In this document: positions 8,631-16,140 of the stretch, one piece after another
Layout of the letters: every line of letters starts with the position of its first letter
Numbering within the stretch: the first letter of the stretch is position 1
DNA from: Natronomonas marina
GTDB lineage: Archaea > Halobacteriota > Halobacteria > Halobacteriales > Haloarculaceae
Direction of reading: 5' to 3'
NCBI RefSeq assembly: GCF_024298905.1
Contig: NZ_CP101154.1
Location: forward strand, 3,436,932 to 3,500,931
DNA: 64,000 bases
Made by a program: the position numbers and the translations under genes
The notes under the pieces: generated by a model
What the model was told of the DNA's origin: nothing
Database searches by the model: none
What the model saw: only the letters and a program-made list of their open reading frames with translations

Positions 8631-9143
8631 ACCTCGGAATTGCGAACGGGGAACGAAGTGACCCGCGAGCAGCGAGGCCGCAGGGAGTGTAGGGCTGATC
8701 GCCGGGAGGACCTCGGAATTGCGAGCGGGGAACGAAGTGACCCGCGAGCAGCGAGGCCGCAGGGAGTGTAGGGCTGATCGCCGGGAGGACCTCGGAATTG
8801 CGAGAGGGGAACGAAGTGACCCGCGAGCAGCGAGGCCGCAGGGAGTGTAGGGCTGATCGCCGGGAGGACCTCGGAATTGCGAGCGGGGAACGAAGTGACC
8901 CGCGAGCAGCGAGGCCGCAGGGAGTGTAGGGCTGATCGCCGGGAGGACCTCGGAATTGCGAGAGGGGGAACGAAGTGACCCGCGAGCAGCGAGGCCGCAG
9001 GGAGTGTAGGGCTGATCGCCGGGAGGACCTCGGAATTGCGAGCGGGGAACGAAGTGACCCGCGAGCAGCGAGGCCGCAGGGAGTGTAGGGCTGATCGCCG
9101 GGAGGACCTCGGAATTGCGAGCGGGGAACGAAGTGACCCGCGA
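8631..9143. repeat. 79-bp tandem repeat block, six full units plus a 38-bp partial
   Basis: Units start at 8631, 8710, 8789, 8868, 8947, 9027 and 9106 with period 79 (one unit is 80 because of an extra G). Units are almost identical, differing mainly at GCGAACGGGG, GCGAGCGGGG or GCGAGAGGGG. Each unit contains a short inverted repeat GCGGG-loop-CCCGC around GAACGAAGTGA. The block fills the gap between aIF2-beta and the stop of the minus-strand gene at 9151, so this 540-base stretch holds no other gene. There are no unique spacers, so it is not a CRISPR array. Diverged copies of the core occur near 13105 and 57069. Confidence 0.95.
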
Positions 9144-9150
9144 ACGTCGA

Positions 9151-9603
9151 CTACGGCAGTGGAAGCAGGTTCTTGCCCAGTTCCAGGCTCTTCTCGACGG
9201 TCGAGGCGGTAAAGGAGAGCGTCGATGCGGGCGAGGGGAACCGGTCGCCGAACACCCACCGGTAGCTCTGGACGGGCGTCAGCGTCCCCATCGCTATGAG
9301 CATGGTCGCGGGGATGTCGACCGTGGCGTGTCCGATCGGCCGGTAGCGGGGGTTGTAGCTGTCCGTCGAGACGACCCACGCGGCGGGGTACTCCCGTATC
9401 TGGAGGTGCCGGCCGCGCTCTCGTTCCCGGTAGACGGCGGTCGCGCCCTTGTGTATCGACCACGGGAAGTTCGACCGCCGGAGGTCGATGTCCGCCGGGA
9501 GTGCCGGTTCGACGGACTTCGAGAGTCGGACCTCCTCGCCCTCTTCCAGCGAGCGGGCGAGGGTGATGGCCTCGTCCCAGTCGCCGGCGATGCGCTCGTC
9601 CAT
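9151..9603 (-). CDS. Conserved-looking haloarchaeal protein of unknown function
   Basis: A 150-residue soluble protein with normal haloarchaeal acidity at the N-terminus (DERIAGDWDEAITLARSLEEGEEVRL) and a mixed alpha/beta core (SIHKGATAVYRERERGRHLQIREYPAAWVV). There are no Cys motifs, signal peptide or membrane segments; I do not recognise the family. Its stop codon lies 8 bases beyond the end of the 79-bp tandem repeats, so repeat copy-number change would affect only its 3' flank. The TATA candidate on the minus strand is GCTTATGTCC near 9625-9634. Confidence 0.75.
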   Translation of the reverse strand: MDERIAGDWDEAITLARSLEEGEEVRLSKSVEPALPADIDLRRSNFPWSIHKGATAVYRERERGRHLQIREYPAAWVVSTDSYNPRYRPIGHATVDIPATMLIAMGTLTPVQSYRWVFGDRFPSPASTLSFTASTVEKSLELGKNLLPLP

Positions 9604-9892
9604 ACGCCCCGTAGGAGGGGCGAGGACATAAGCGACAGCAATCGGGAACGTCGGGAGACGGGTCGAACGCCGCTCGGGAGTGCCGGGGAACCGGTCGGTA
9701 AAGTGGAATGCTGTATCGGGCTGACGCGGTAGCTACCGAATCCCTATCAGGAACTGGCTGCTGAATATAGATCATGAGTCTGTCGTGACGCAATCAGTGA
9801 TTCTGAACCCTCAGGCCCGTGAATCCAGTTTTCATACTCGTATCGAACTCCTCGCCAGAACCCCTTTGTAAGCCGCCGGCGACGTGCGACTG

Positions 9893-10165
9893 ATGGGTCG
9901 GCCAACTGACCTGACTCCGCGAGATATTGACTTCTACTACGCCCACCGTGTACAGGATGTCTGGGCGGCTGTTCACGCCTGTGAACGAGTTCATGAGGAG
10001 GGGGAAAATCGTTTCGAGGCAGTCTGTGGCCTCGCCTCAGGGGATGTGTCGACAATCTCCTCGGAGGACGTGTACGACTCCGTCGAGGAAGCGTTCCGTT
10101 CGGACACGAACCCGTGTGCCCTCTGTCGCGAGACCGGAGCGTTTGCTCTGGACAGCAATAGCTGA
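9893..10165 (+). CDS. Small orphan protein with a C-terminal CxxC
   Basis: A 90-residue acidic protein of unknown function (MGRPTDLTPRDIDFYYAHR at the N-terminus). It contains single Cys residues in VHACERVHEEGENRFEAVCG and a CALC pair near the end, so a metal site is possible. The ATG at 9893 is chosen over the GTG at 9884. Base composition around it is less GC-rich than in neighbouring genes and flanking DNA holds no recognisable gene for some 200 bases on each side, consistent with acquired or decaying sequence. The competing minus-strand frame is basic and unlike a haloarchaeal protein. Moderate confidence that it is real. Confidence 0.5.
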   Translation: MGRPTDLTPRDIDFYYAHRVQDVWAAVHACERVHEEGENRFEAVCGLASGDVSTISSEDVYDSVEEAFRSDTNPCALCRETGAFALDSNS

Positions 10166-10377
10166 GCTACCGACCACATTATCCGCCGCCCGTACCGCAT
10201 CAAATGGTCTGTGCTTGGAAGGCGCACCGTGCAAGATACGCGCCCTGTATTCAGCACGCCGCCGAAAATATCGACGCGAACTGGTAGAAGCTACAACGGT
10301 ACATTCGCACACACATCTGAACACCGCCCTCCCGCCAGCCCCACGCATTATGTACCGCCGACGTAGAAGGGTAGCCA
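10166..10377. other. Intergenic stretch without a recognisable gene
   Basis: Slightly AT-richer DNA between the small orphan gene and the 100-residue membrane protein. I see no tRNA, repeat or plausible protein. A CATTATGTA element near 10347-10355 could be the TATA box of the downstream gene. Confidence 0.5.
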
Positions 10378-10680
10378 ATGGCCGACGACGACGACCGACA
10401 GCGACCCCTGCTCGACCCGACGCTGTTCGCGCCGACGGAACTGCTCGCCGAGGACGTCGACCACAGCATCGACGTCGGCGACACCAGCGTCGAGGTCCAC
10501 CACACTCTCGATGTCGACCACGAAATTCCCGTCCGCCGGATCGAGTTGGGCGTCCTCGCCTTCGCGCTGCTCGTGGTCGGGTTCGGCGTTCTCACGCCGG
10601 TCGGCGCAACCGTCCAGGTCAGCGCCGCGCTGGCCGTCGTGCTGGTCGGGAACGTCCTGGTGCGGGCGCTCGGTCGCTGA
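10378..10680 (+). CDS. Small two-helix membrane protein upstream of transporter genes
   Basis: A 100-residue protein with an acidic soluble N-terminal half (residues 1-57, DLFAP-like start DDDDRQRPLLDPTLFAPTEL) and two membrane helices (about 58-76 and 80-97) separated by a short turn. Function unknown. It is followed after 44 bases by the two MgtE-type half-transporter genes on the same strand, so it may be co-transcribed with them; an accessory role there is only a guess from position. Confidence 0.7.
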   Translation: MADDDDRQRPLLDPTLFAPTELLAEDVDHSIDVGDTSVEVHHTLDVDHEIPVRRIELGVLAFALLVVGFGVLTPVGATVQVSAALAVVLVGNVLVRALGR

Positions 10681-10724
10681 GCCTCGCCGCCGATTTTATC
10701 ACCGGACCGCGCGACGGCACCGAC

Positions 10725-11300
10725 ATGGAGGTCCGCGAGGAGGTACGGCGGATATACCGGGAGTCGGTCGGCATCCTCTCGGTGAGCCTCCTCGGCGGGC
10801 TGTTCGCGGGCGCGGTGCTGGGCAGCGACGCGATGCGGGCTGCGTTCCGGCAGTACCCCGGCCTGCTGCTGTTGCTCCCCGCCTTCCTCGCCACGCGGGG
10901 CAACGTCTACGGCGCCTTCGGTGCGCGGCTCTCCTCGGGGCTCCACCAGGGGCTCATCGAACCGGACCTGGCGTACGACGAACGGCTCGTCAACGCCGTC
11001 GTCGCCTCCTTCGTCAACGGCATCGGCATCTCGGTACTCGTCGGCGCCCTCTCGTGGGGGATCCTGCAGGCGCTCGGCCGCGAATCCGCCCGGCTGGTCG
11101 AGTTGGTCGGCATCACGTTCGTCTCGGGCGTACTGACCTCGGTCGTCCTCGTGTTCGGCCTGCTACTCCTGGTGTTCGGCAGCTACGAGTTCGGCCTCGA
11201 TCCCGACAACCTGATCGGCCCCATCGTGACGATGCTGGGCGACGTCTTCGGCGTCGTCTTCCTCTACGTCGCCGTCGTCGTCGTTGGGGTGGTGCTGTGA
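10725..11300 (+). CDS. MgtE/SLC41-type divalent cation transporter, first half
   Basis: A 191-residue protein with five predicted membrane helices that corresponds to one MgtE transmembrane domain, without the cytoplasmic N and CBS domains of bacterial MgtE. The diagnostic segment is LLLLPAFLATRGNVYGAFGARLSSGLHQG, seen here as PAFLATRGNVYGAFGARL. It overlaps the next gene, which encodes a second such domain, by four bases (GTGA), so the two halves are probably translated together and form a heterodimer resembling eukaryotic SLC41 with its two fused domains. Magnesium is the likely substrate (family inference). Confidence 0.85.
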   Translation: MEVREEVRRIYRESVGILSVSLLGGLFAGAVLGSDAMRAAFRQYPGLLLLLPAFLATRGNVYGAFGARLSSGLHQGLIEPDLAYDERLVNAVVASFVNGIGISVLVGALSWGILQALGRESARLVELVGITFVSGVLTSVVLVFGLLLLVFGSYEFGLDPDNLIGPIVTMLGDVFGVVFLYVAVVVVGVVL

Positions 11301-11860
11301 CCGACGAACTGGGCACCTGGCGGGCCCGGAGCATCGTTGCGACCATGTTCCCGCTTCTGGTCGCGCTGTCTGTCCTGGAGATGGGGTCGGGCTACGTCCT
11401 CGAAACGCTCGAGTCGACCTACCTCGACAATCCGACGCTCTTGGTGCTCGTGCCCGTCATGATAGGGATGGGCGGGAACCTCGGCGCCATCTTCTCGGCG
11501 CGACTCTCGACGCGACTGCACCTGGGGACGCTCTCGTTCGACCCTCGCGACGAGGCGCTGTGGGCCAACGTCGCCGCTATCATGCTGCTGGCGGCGACGG
11601 TCTTCTCGGCGCTGGGCGTCGCCGCCTGGGTCGTCGGCCGGACCATCGCCCGCCCGATGGCGTTCGTCGACCTGTTCGTCATCTCGGTCGTCAGCGGCCT
11701 GCTGCTGGCGGCGCTCGCCGTCGTCATCTCCGTCGCCGCGACGTACGTCTCCTACCGGCGCGGACTCGACCCCGACGACACCACCATCCCCGTCGTCACG
11801 AACGTCTGCGACATCCTCGGCGTGCTCGTCCTCTCGGGCGTCGCAACGCTCGTGCTGTAG
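11297..11860 (+). CDS. MgtE/SLC41-type divalent cation transporter, second half
   Basis: A 187-residue protein with five membrane helices and the MgtE pore motif LVPVMIGMGGNLGAIFSARLS (core PVMIGMGGNLGAIFSARL). It starts with GTG inside the TGA stop of the upstream half-gene, indicating translational coupling. It probably pairs with that product to form a complete cation pathway. A minus-strand gene for a PhoU/TrkA_C regulatory protein ends two bases downstream. I expect Mg2+ or a similar divalent ion as substrate; the ion cannot be fixed from sequence. Confidence 0.87.
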   Translation: MTDELGTWRARSIVATMFPLLVALSVLEMGSGYVLETLESTYLDNPTLLVLVPVMIGMGGNLGAIFSARLSTRLHLGTLSFDPRDEALWANVAAIMLLAATVFSALGVAAWVVGRTIARPMAFVDLFVISVVSGLLLAALAVVISVAATYVSYRRGLDPDDTTIPVVTNVCDILGVLVLSGVATLVL

Positions 11861-11862
11861 CC

Positions 11863-13065
11863 TCACGCCGCCAGGTCCCGGAACTCCGCCGCGGATGTCC
11901 GGGTCCCCTTGGCGATGACGACGTCGCCGGCGGAAAGCGTCGCGTCGGCCGCCGGCGCGAGCATCCAGTCGTCGCCCCGGCGGATGGCCAGCACGTTCAG
12001 GCCGAGTTCGGCGGTCGGGACGCCGTCGGCGACCCGCTCGCCGTCGAGGGCGCTGTCCTCGCCGACGGCGACCCGGACGAGGATCTCGTCGGACTCCTGG
12101 ACCGCCAACTCGACGACCGGGTGGACCGACAGCCCCCGGAGGACGCCCTCGGTGATGTCGAGGGCGGCGTCGCTTATCACCTCCGTCGAGACGCCGAGGT
12201 GGATGAGCCCCCGCAGCGCGACCGGGTCTTCGGCGTCGGCGGCCGCCCGGAGCAGCCACGCCTCGAACCGCGACCGCAGGGCGTCGACCTCGACCTCGAG
12301 GTTGCGCACCTCCTCGGCGAGGTCGTCGTTGTCGAAGAGGATGCTCCCGTAGGCGAGGTCGACCGCCAGTTCCGAGAGGTTCTTCATCAGGACGATGGAG
12401 TCGACGGCCCGCTCGAGGTCGTCGATCTCCGACTCGGGCAGGTCCGGCGACTCGAAGGCCTCGCCGGTGACCGTCTCGTAGACCTCGCCGACCGTCCGCT
12501 CCGGTCCCCGGAGGATACAGCGGTCGCCGGCCCGGACGGTGGTGTCGGGCCCGGGGTTGAACAGCCAGTCGTCCCCGCGGTGGATGGCGATGACGCGGAC
12601 GCCGGTCTCGCTCTCGAGGTTGATGTCGAGCAGCGTCCGGTCGGCGTACGGCGAGTCGGGCGCGACCGTGCCGCGGACGAGCACCTCGATGGCCTCCGGG
12701 AGCGCCGCCCGCATCGCATCCGGCAGCCCGATGTCCTCGAGGACGATCTTGGCGATGTCGCCGGCGGCGTCGCTGATGCGGTCGGCGCCGGCCGCCAGCC
12801 CGAGCACCGGTGCCAGCGCCTCCACCTCGTCGGGGTTGCGGGCGGCCATCATCAGGCTCATCCGCGCGCGCAACTGCAGGACGTCCATCTTCTCCTCGAG
12901 GGCGAGCACCTCCCGTGCCAGGTCCGCGTTGCCGTGCAGCACCGCCGAGTACGAGAGGTCGATGAGCAGTTCGGAGGTGTCCTTCATCTCGACCAGTAGC
13001 TCCTTGACGTTCATCGGCTCGTAGGCGACGCGCTCGGCCGGGGCCTCCCCCTCGAAGCCTGCCAT
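11863..13065 (-). CDS. PhoU domain / TrkA_C domain duplicated regulatory protein
   Basis: A 400-residue soluble protein built as a tandem duplication. Each half has a PhoU-like helical bundle (about 15-120 and 215-315; SELLIDLSYSAVLHGNADLA and SELAVDLAYGSILFDNDDLA) followed by a TrkA_C (RCK_C) domain (about 125-205 and 320-395; VIAIHRGDDWLFNPGPDT and VLAIRRGDDWMLAPAADA). RCK_C domains bind small ligands and usually gate ion transporters. In haloarchaea such proteins sit beside channel or transporter genes, here the MgtE-type pair, with which it converges at a 2-base gap. A regulatory role in cation flux is inferred. Confidence 0.88.
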   Translation of the reverse strand: MAGFEGEAPAERVAYEPMNVKELLVEMKDTSELLIDLSYSAVLHGNADLAREVLALEEKMDVLQLRARMSLMMAARNPDEVEALAPVLGLAAGADRISDAAGDIAKIVLEDIGLPDAMRAALPEAIEVLVRGTVAPDSPYADRTLLDINLESETGVRVIAIHRGDDWLFNPGPDTTVRAGDRCILRGPERTVGEVYETVTGEAFESPDLPESEIDDLERAVDSIVLMKNLSELAVDLAYGSILFDNDDLAEEVRNLEVEVDALRSRFEAWLLRAAADAEDPVALRGLIHLGVSTEVISDAALDITEGVLRGLSVHPVVELAVQESDEILVRVAVGEDSALDGERVADGVPTAELGLNVLAIRRGDDWMLAPAADATLSAGDVVIAKGTRTSAAEFRDLAA

Positions 13066-13104
13066 ACCGCTCCAATACGGAGCGGGTATGAAAAGGGTTG
13101 GTGG

Positions 13105-13170
13105 GCCGCGAGGCGCGACCGCAGGGAGCGCCTCGGACTGCGCGAGCGGGGAGCGGAGCGACCCGCGAGC
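13105..13170. repeat. Diverged single copy of the 79-bp repeat family
   Basis: The segment CCTCGGACTGCGCGAGCGGG at 13131-13150, followed by GAGCGGAGCGACCCGCGA, matches the core of the tandem unit at 8631-9143 with changes in the loop between GCGGG and CCCGC. Preceding it, GCGACCGCAGGGAGCG resembles the GCCGCAGGGAG part of the unit. It lies in the gap between two divergent genes. Confidence 0.75.
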
Positions 13171-13268
13171 GGCCGGACGGTCGCCTCACGCTGTTCGGCG
13201 ACCGCCGAACGAGCGAGGCACGACAACCGGCCCGTCGGCTTATCCCGCTCGGACCCGAAGGTGGGTCG

Positions 13269-14027
13269 ATGAGCGGCCCGAGCACCCTCGAGGTGGACCT
13301 CCACGTCCACAGCGAGGCCTCATACGACGGCCACGAGCCCGTGGAGATGATACTCGAGCACGCCGCGGACATCGACCTCGATGCCGTCGTCGTCACCGAC
13401 CACGACGTCATCTCGGCCTCGCTGGAGGCCGCCGAGCGGGCCCGTGAGTACGGTCTCGTGGGGGTTCCGGGCGTCGAGGTGTCGACCGCCGACGGCCATC
13501 TGCTGGCCATCGGTGTCGAGGAGATGCCGCCGGTCGGCCGGCCGGTCGGCGAGACCATCGACGCGGTCCAGGGGGCCGGCGGCGTCGCGGTCGTCCCGCA
13601 CCCGTTCCAGCGGACGCGTCACGGCGTCCGCAAGCGCCGCCTCAAGCGGGTCGACCCCGACGCCATCGAGACGTACAACGCCTGGCTGTTCACGGGCTAC
13701 CGGAACCGGCGGGCGCGGGCGTACGCCGGCCGGTACGGCTACCCCGCCGTCGGCGGCAGCGACGCCCACTCGCTTCTGACCGTCGGCCGCGCGTTCACCG
13801 AGATTCGGGTCGAGAGTCCCATCGCCGACGTCGAGAGCGCCGACGTCGTGGAGGCCATCCGCGCCGGCGACACCGCCATCCGCGGCCAGCGGGCGTCGCT
13901 GAAGCGCTGCAGCGGCCACTACACGAAGGCGGCCGCCCGGAAGACGGCGTGGGCCGGCCGGACCGCCGCCAGGAAGGGGTCCAACGGCGCTCGCTACGCC
14001 GTCTCGGCGGCCGTCCCGTTCGTCTGA
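13269..14027 (+). CDS. PHP-domain metal-dependent phosphoesterase
   Basis: A 252-residue PHP (polymerase and histidinol phosphatase) family protein. The metal-binding His/Asp motifs are visible: DLHVHSEASYD at the start, VVTDHDV, PGVEVST, VPHPFQ and GGSDAHSL. Such stand-alone archaeal PHP proteins hydrolyse phosphomonoesters or nucleotide phosphates, and the substrate here is unknown. The ATG at 13269 places the first motif 9 residues in, the usual position; the longer frame upstream runs through the repeat. The basic C-terminal extension (KRCSGHYTKAAARKTAWAGR) is unusual for a haloarchaeal protein and may contact nucleic acid or membrane. Confidence 0.9.
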   Translation: MSGPSTLEVDLHVHSEASYDGHEPVEMILEHAADIDLDAVVVTDHDVISASLEAAERAREYGLVGVPGVEVSTADGHLLAIGVEEMPPVGRPVGETIDAVQGAGGVAVVPHPFQRTRHGVRKRRLKRVDPDAIETYNAWLFTGYRNRRARAYAGRYGYPAVGGSDAHSLLTVGRAFTEIRVESPIADVESADVVEAIRAGDTAIRGQRASLKRCSGHYTKAAARKTAWAGRTAARKGSNGARYAVSAAVPFV

Positions 14028-14081
14028 CGGGGGCCGTCGACGCGGCGAACGCTTTTGGCCGCCGCCGCCGAGATGGGGGCC

Positions 14082-14249
14082 ATGAACCCGGTTTCGACCG
14101 CCGGTGCGGTGCTCCTGGCCGTCGGCCTCGTGGGGTACGGCGTCGGCGTCGCCGTCCCCTACCCCGGCCGGGCCTTCTCGCTGACGGCCGTCGCGCTCGG
14201 CATCGTCCTAGTGGCCATCGGCCCCTCCCTGGAGGAGGCGACGCCATGA
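14082..14249 (+). CDS. Small two-helix membrane protein coupled to corA
   Basis: A 55-residue protein made almost entirely of two hydrophobic helices (AGAVLLAVGLVGYGVGVAV and FSLTAVALGIVLVAIGPSL). Its TGA overlaps the ATG of the CorA gene (ATGA), so the two are translationally coupled. It may be an accessory subunit of the transporter or an unrelated small membrane protein; no family recognised. The ATG at 14082 is preferred over the upstream in-frame one because an archaeal-type TATA (GCTTTTGGC near 14051) sits at about the right distance. Confidence 0.7.
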   Translation: MNPVSTAGAVLLAVGLVGYGVGVAVPYPGRAFSLTAVALGIVLVAIGPSLEEATP

Positions 14250-15226
14250 CCGTCCGCGCGGTGGTCTACGACGCCGGCGGCACCACCGAGTACGACGACA
14301 TCGCGGCCGCGAGGGCCGCGAGCGGCACCACCTGGGTCCGCGTCGACGAGGCGACGACGGCCGAGATCGAGGCGGTCGCCGACGCCTTCGACATCCACCG
14401 TCTCACCGTCGACGACATCGTCAACGGGGTGCGGCCGAAGACCGAGGAGTTCCCCGAGTACACGTTCGTCCTGGTGAAGACCGCCGAGTTGACCCGCGGC
14501 GAGACGACCTTCGAGGAGGAGGTCCGCGACGAACCCGTCGGACTGTTCTTCGGCGACGACTGGCTGGTCTCGCTGTCGACCTACGACGACGACCCCATCG
14601 GCCGGGTCTGGGAGGCCGTCGTCCGGGGCGACGAGCGCCTCCTCCAGCGCGGGCCGGCCTTCACCGCCTACCGCGCCATCGACGTCGTCGTCGACGAGTA
14701 CTTCGCGCTACTCGACCACGTCGGCGACGCCATCGAGTCCATCGAGGAGGACGTCCTCGACGCGAGCGGTGCCGACGTCCTCGAGGAAATCAACGCCGTC
14801 CGGAGGGACCTGCTGTCCTTCCGCAAACTGGCGTGGCCGACCCGGGAGGCGCTGTCGGTGCTGGCCCGCGGCGACCCCGCACACGTCGAACCCGAGACGG
14901 AGAAGTACTTCCGGGATGTCTACGACCACCTCGTCCAGGTGGTCGACCTCATCGAGACGTACCGCGACCTCGTGGCCGGTGCCCGGGACATCTACCTCAA
15001 CACGCTGTCGCAGTCCAGCAACGAGGTGATGAAGGTGTTGACCGTCATCGCCACCATCTTCCTGCCGCTGACGTTCGTCGCCGGCGTCTACGGCATGAAC
15101 TTCGCCGGCGGACCGTACAACATGCCCGAACTCGGCTGGCGGTTCGGCTACCCTGCCGCGATGGCCGGCATGCTGTGTATCGGGCTGGCGATGCTGTGGG
15201 CGTTCCGCCGGAAGGAGTACCTCTAG
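14246..15226 (+). CDS. corA: CorA-family magnesium/cobalt transporter
   Basis: A 326-residue CorA. It has a large cytoplasmic funnel domain (1-260) with the long stalk helix, then two membrane helices at the C-terminus. The signature YGMNF follows the first helix (VLTVIATIFLPLTFVAGVYGMNF, core VAGVYGMNFAGGP), and the charged KEYL tail ends the protein. CorA pentamers carry Mg2+ (also Co2+, Ni2+) down the membrane potential and are gated by internal Mg2+. It is the second divalent-cation transporter within 4 kb. It overlaps the preceding 55-residue membrane protein gene by four bases. Confidence 0.95.
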   Translation: MTVRAVVYDAGGTTEYDDIAAARAASGTTWVRVDEATTAEIEAVADAFDIHRLTVDDIVNGVRPKTEEFPEYTFVLVKTAELTRGETTFEEEVRDEPVGLFFGDDWLVSLSTYDDDPIGRVWEAVVRGDERLLQRGPAFTAYRAIDVVVDEYFALLDHVGDAIESIEEDVLDASGADVLEEINAVRRDLLSFRKLAWPTREALSVLARGDPAHVEPETEKYFRDVYDHLVQVVDLIETYRDLVAGARDIYLNTLSQSSNEVMKVLTVIATIFLPLTFVAGVYGMNFAGGPYNMPELGWRFGYPAAMAGMLCIGLAMLWAFRRKEYL

Positions 15227-15306
15227 CGGGCCGCCTCCCGGGCCGCCAGTGTGCCCGGCCGCCACACCGGGCGCGGGCTTTTGTCGGTCCGTCCCCGACC
15301 ACCGGT

Positions 15307-15939
15307 ATGAGCGACACCGAACCCGTCCCGACCGTCCGCGTGTACGCCGACTACGTCTGCCCGTTCTGCTATCTCGGCTACGCCTCGCTGGAGGAGTACC
15401 GCGAGACCCGGGAGGCGCCGCTGGAGACCGACTGGCAGCCTTTCGATCTCCGTTCCCGGAAGCGGCGGTCCGACGGCAGCATCGACCACTCGGTCGACGA
15501 CGGAAAGGACGAGTCCTACTACGAGGAGGCCCGGAAGAACGTCCGACGGCTGGCCGAGGAGTACGACGTCGAGATGGCGGGCGAACTTCGCAAGGACGTC
15601 GACAGTTACGACGCCCAGCGGGTCGCGCTCCGCGCCCGCGAGGAACACCCCGACGCCTTCGAGGCGTTCCACCGGGGCGTCTTCGAGGCGCTCTGGACGG
15701 AGGCCCGCGACGTCGGCGACGCCGACGTACTGGCCGAGGTGGCGGCCGACGCCGGCCTCCCCGAGGGCTACGTCGCCGAGACGCTGGCCGACGACGACAG
15801 CGCGACGGCCCTGGAATCCGCCTTCGAGGCGGCCCAGGAACGAGGAATCACCGGCGTCCCGACGTTCGTCCACGACGAGTACGCCGCCCGCGGTGCGGTG
15901 CCACCGGAACAGCTCCGCCGGCTGGTCGAAGGGGCTTAA
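15307..15939 (+). CDS. DsbA-family (FrnE-like) thioredoxin-fold oxidoreductase
   Basis: A 210-residue protein with the FrnE/DsbA fold. The active site CPFC sits early (VYADYVCPFCYLGYASLEEY), a helical insertion follows, and the cis-Pro loop GITGVPTFV lies near residue 183. There is no signal peptide, so it acts in the cytoplasm, probably as a dithiol-disulfide oxidoreductase or a glutathione-independent isomerase; the partner is unknown. This family is frequent in haloarchaea. The ATG at 15307 gives the standard N-terminus. Confidence 0.9.
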   Translation: MSDTEPVPTVRVYADYVCPFCYLGYASLEEYRETREAPLETDWQPFDLRSRKRRSDGSIDHSVDDGKDESYYEEARKNVRRLAEEYDVEMAGELRKDVDSYDAQRVALRAREEHPDAFEAFHRGVFEALWTEARDVGDADVLAEVAADAGLPEGYVAETLADDDSATALESAFEAAQERGITGVPTFVHDEYAARGAVPPEQLRRLVEGA

Positions 15940-16002
15940 ACGGCCGGCACAGCGCGGCGTGAGGCCTATTCCCGGCCGCTCGAAGCCTCGCCCGTCCCGA
16001 AG

Positions 16003-16140
16003 ATGAACACGACACGCCTGCACGCCGGCGACGACGGCCGGTACGGCCAGTTCCGGGTCGACGGTAGCCTCGTCGTCTACGACCGGGAGAACCCCAGCGC
16101 GTGGGTCCACGTCGAGTCGCCCGCCACCGTCGAGACCTAG
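16003..16140 (+). CDS. Small haloarchaeal protein (DUF7331-like)
   Basis: A 45-residue protein (NTTRLHAGDDGRYGQFRVDG at the start, VVYDRENPSAWVHVES in the middle). It resembles a small haloarchaeal family I remember with the pattern GQFR-x(4)-VVIYDRENxxAW (DUF7331); function unknown. Its TAG stop shares the palindrome CTAG with the stop of the convergent SDR gene, an overlap of two bases (16138-16139). It is short, so confidence rests on family memory and start/stop context. Confidence 0.65.
   Translation: MNTTRLHAGDDGRYGQFRVDGSLVVYDRENPSAWVHVESPATVET

Noticed and set aside
8631-9143. CRISPR array
   Set aside because: The repeats are contiguous 79-bp units with no variable spacers, and no cas genes are present in the window.
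7922-9793. Long minus-strand reading frame continuing upstream of mptD through the repeat block
   Set aside because: It reads antisense to aIF2-beta and through tandem repeats whose period shifts frame, is basic and Ser/Arg/Leu-rich, and has no family resemblance. Only the last 116 codons (MptD) are real.
9747-10055. 102-residue minus-strand gene opposite the small orphan
   Set aside because: Basic, His/Arg/Pro-rich composition typical of a shadow; the plus-strand frame is acidic and more plausible.
11264-13558. 764-residue minus-strand frame across the MgtE, PhoU-TrkA and PHP genes
   Set aside because: It is an Arg/Gly/Pro-rich shadow of well-supported genes, unlike acidic haloarchaeal proteins.
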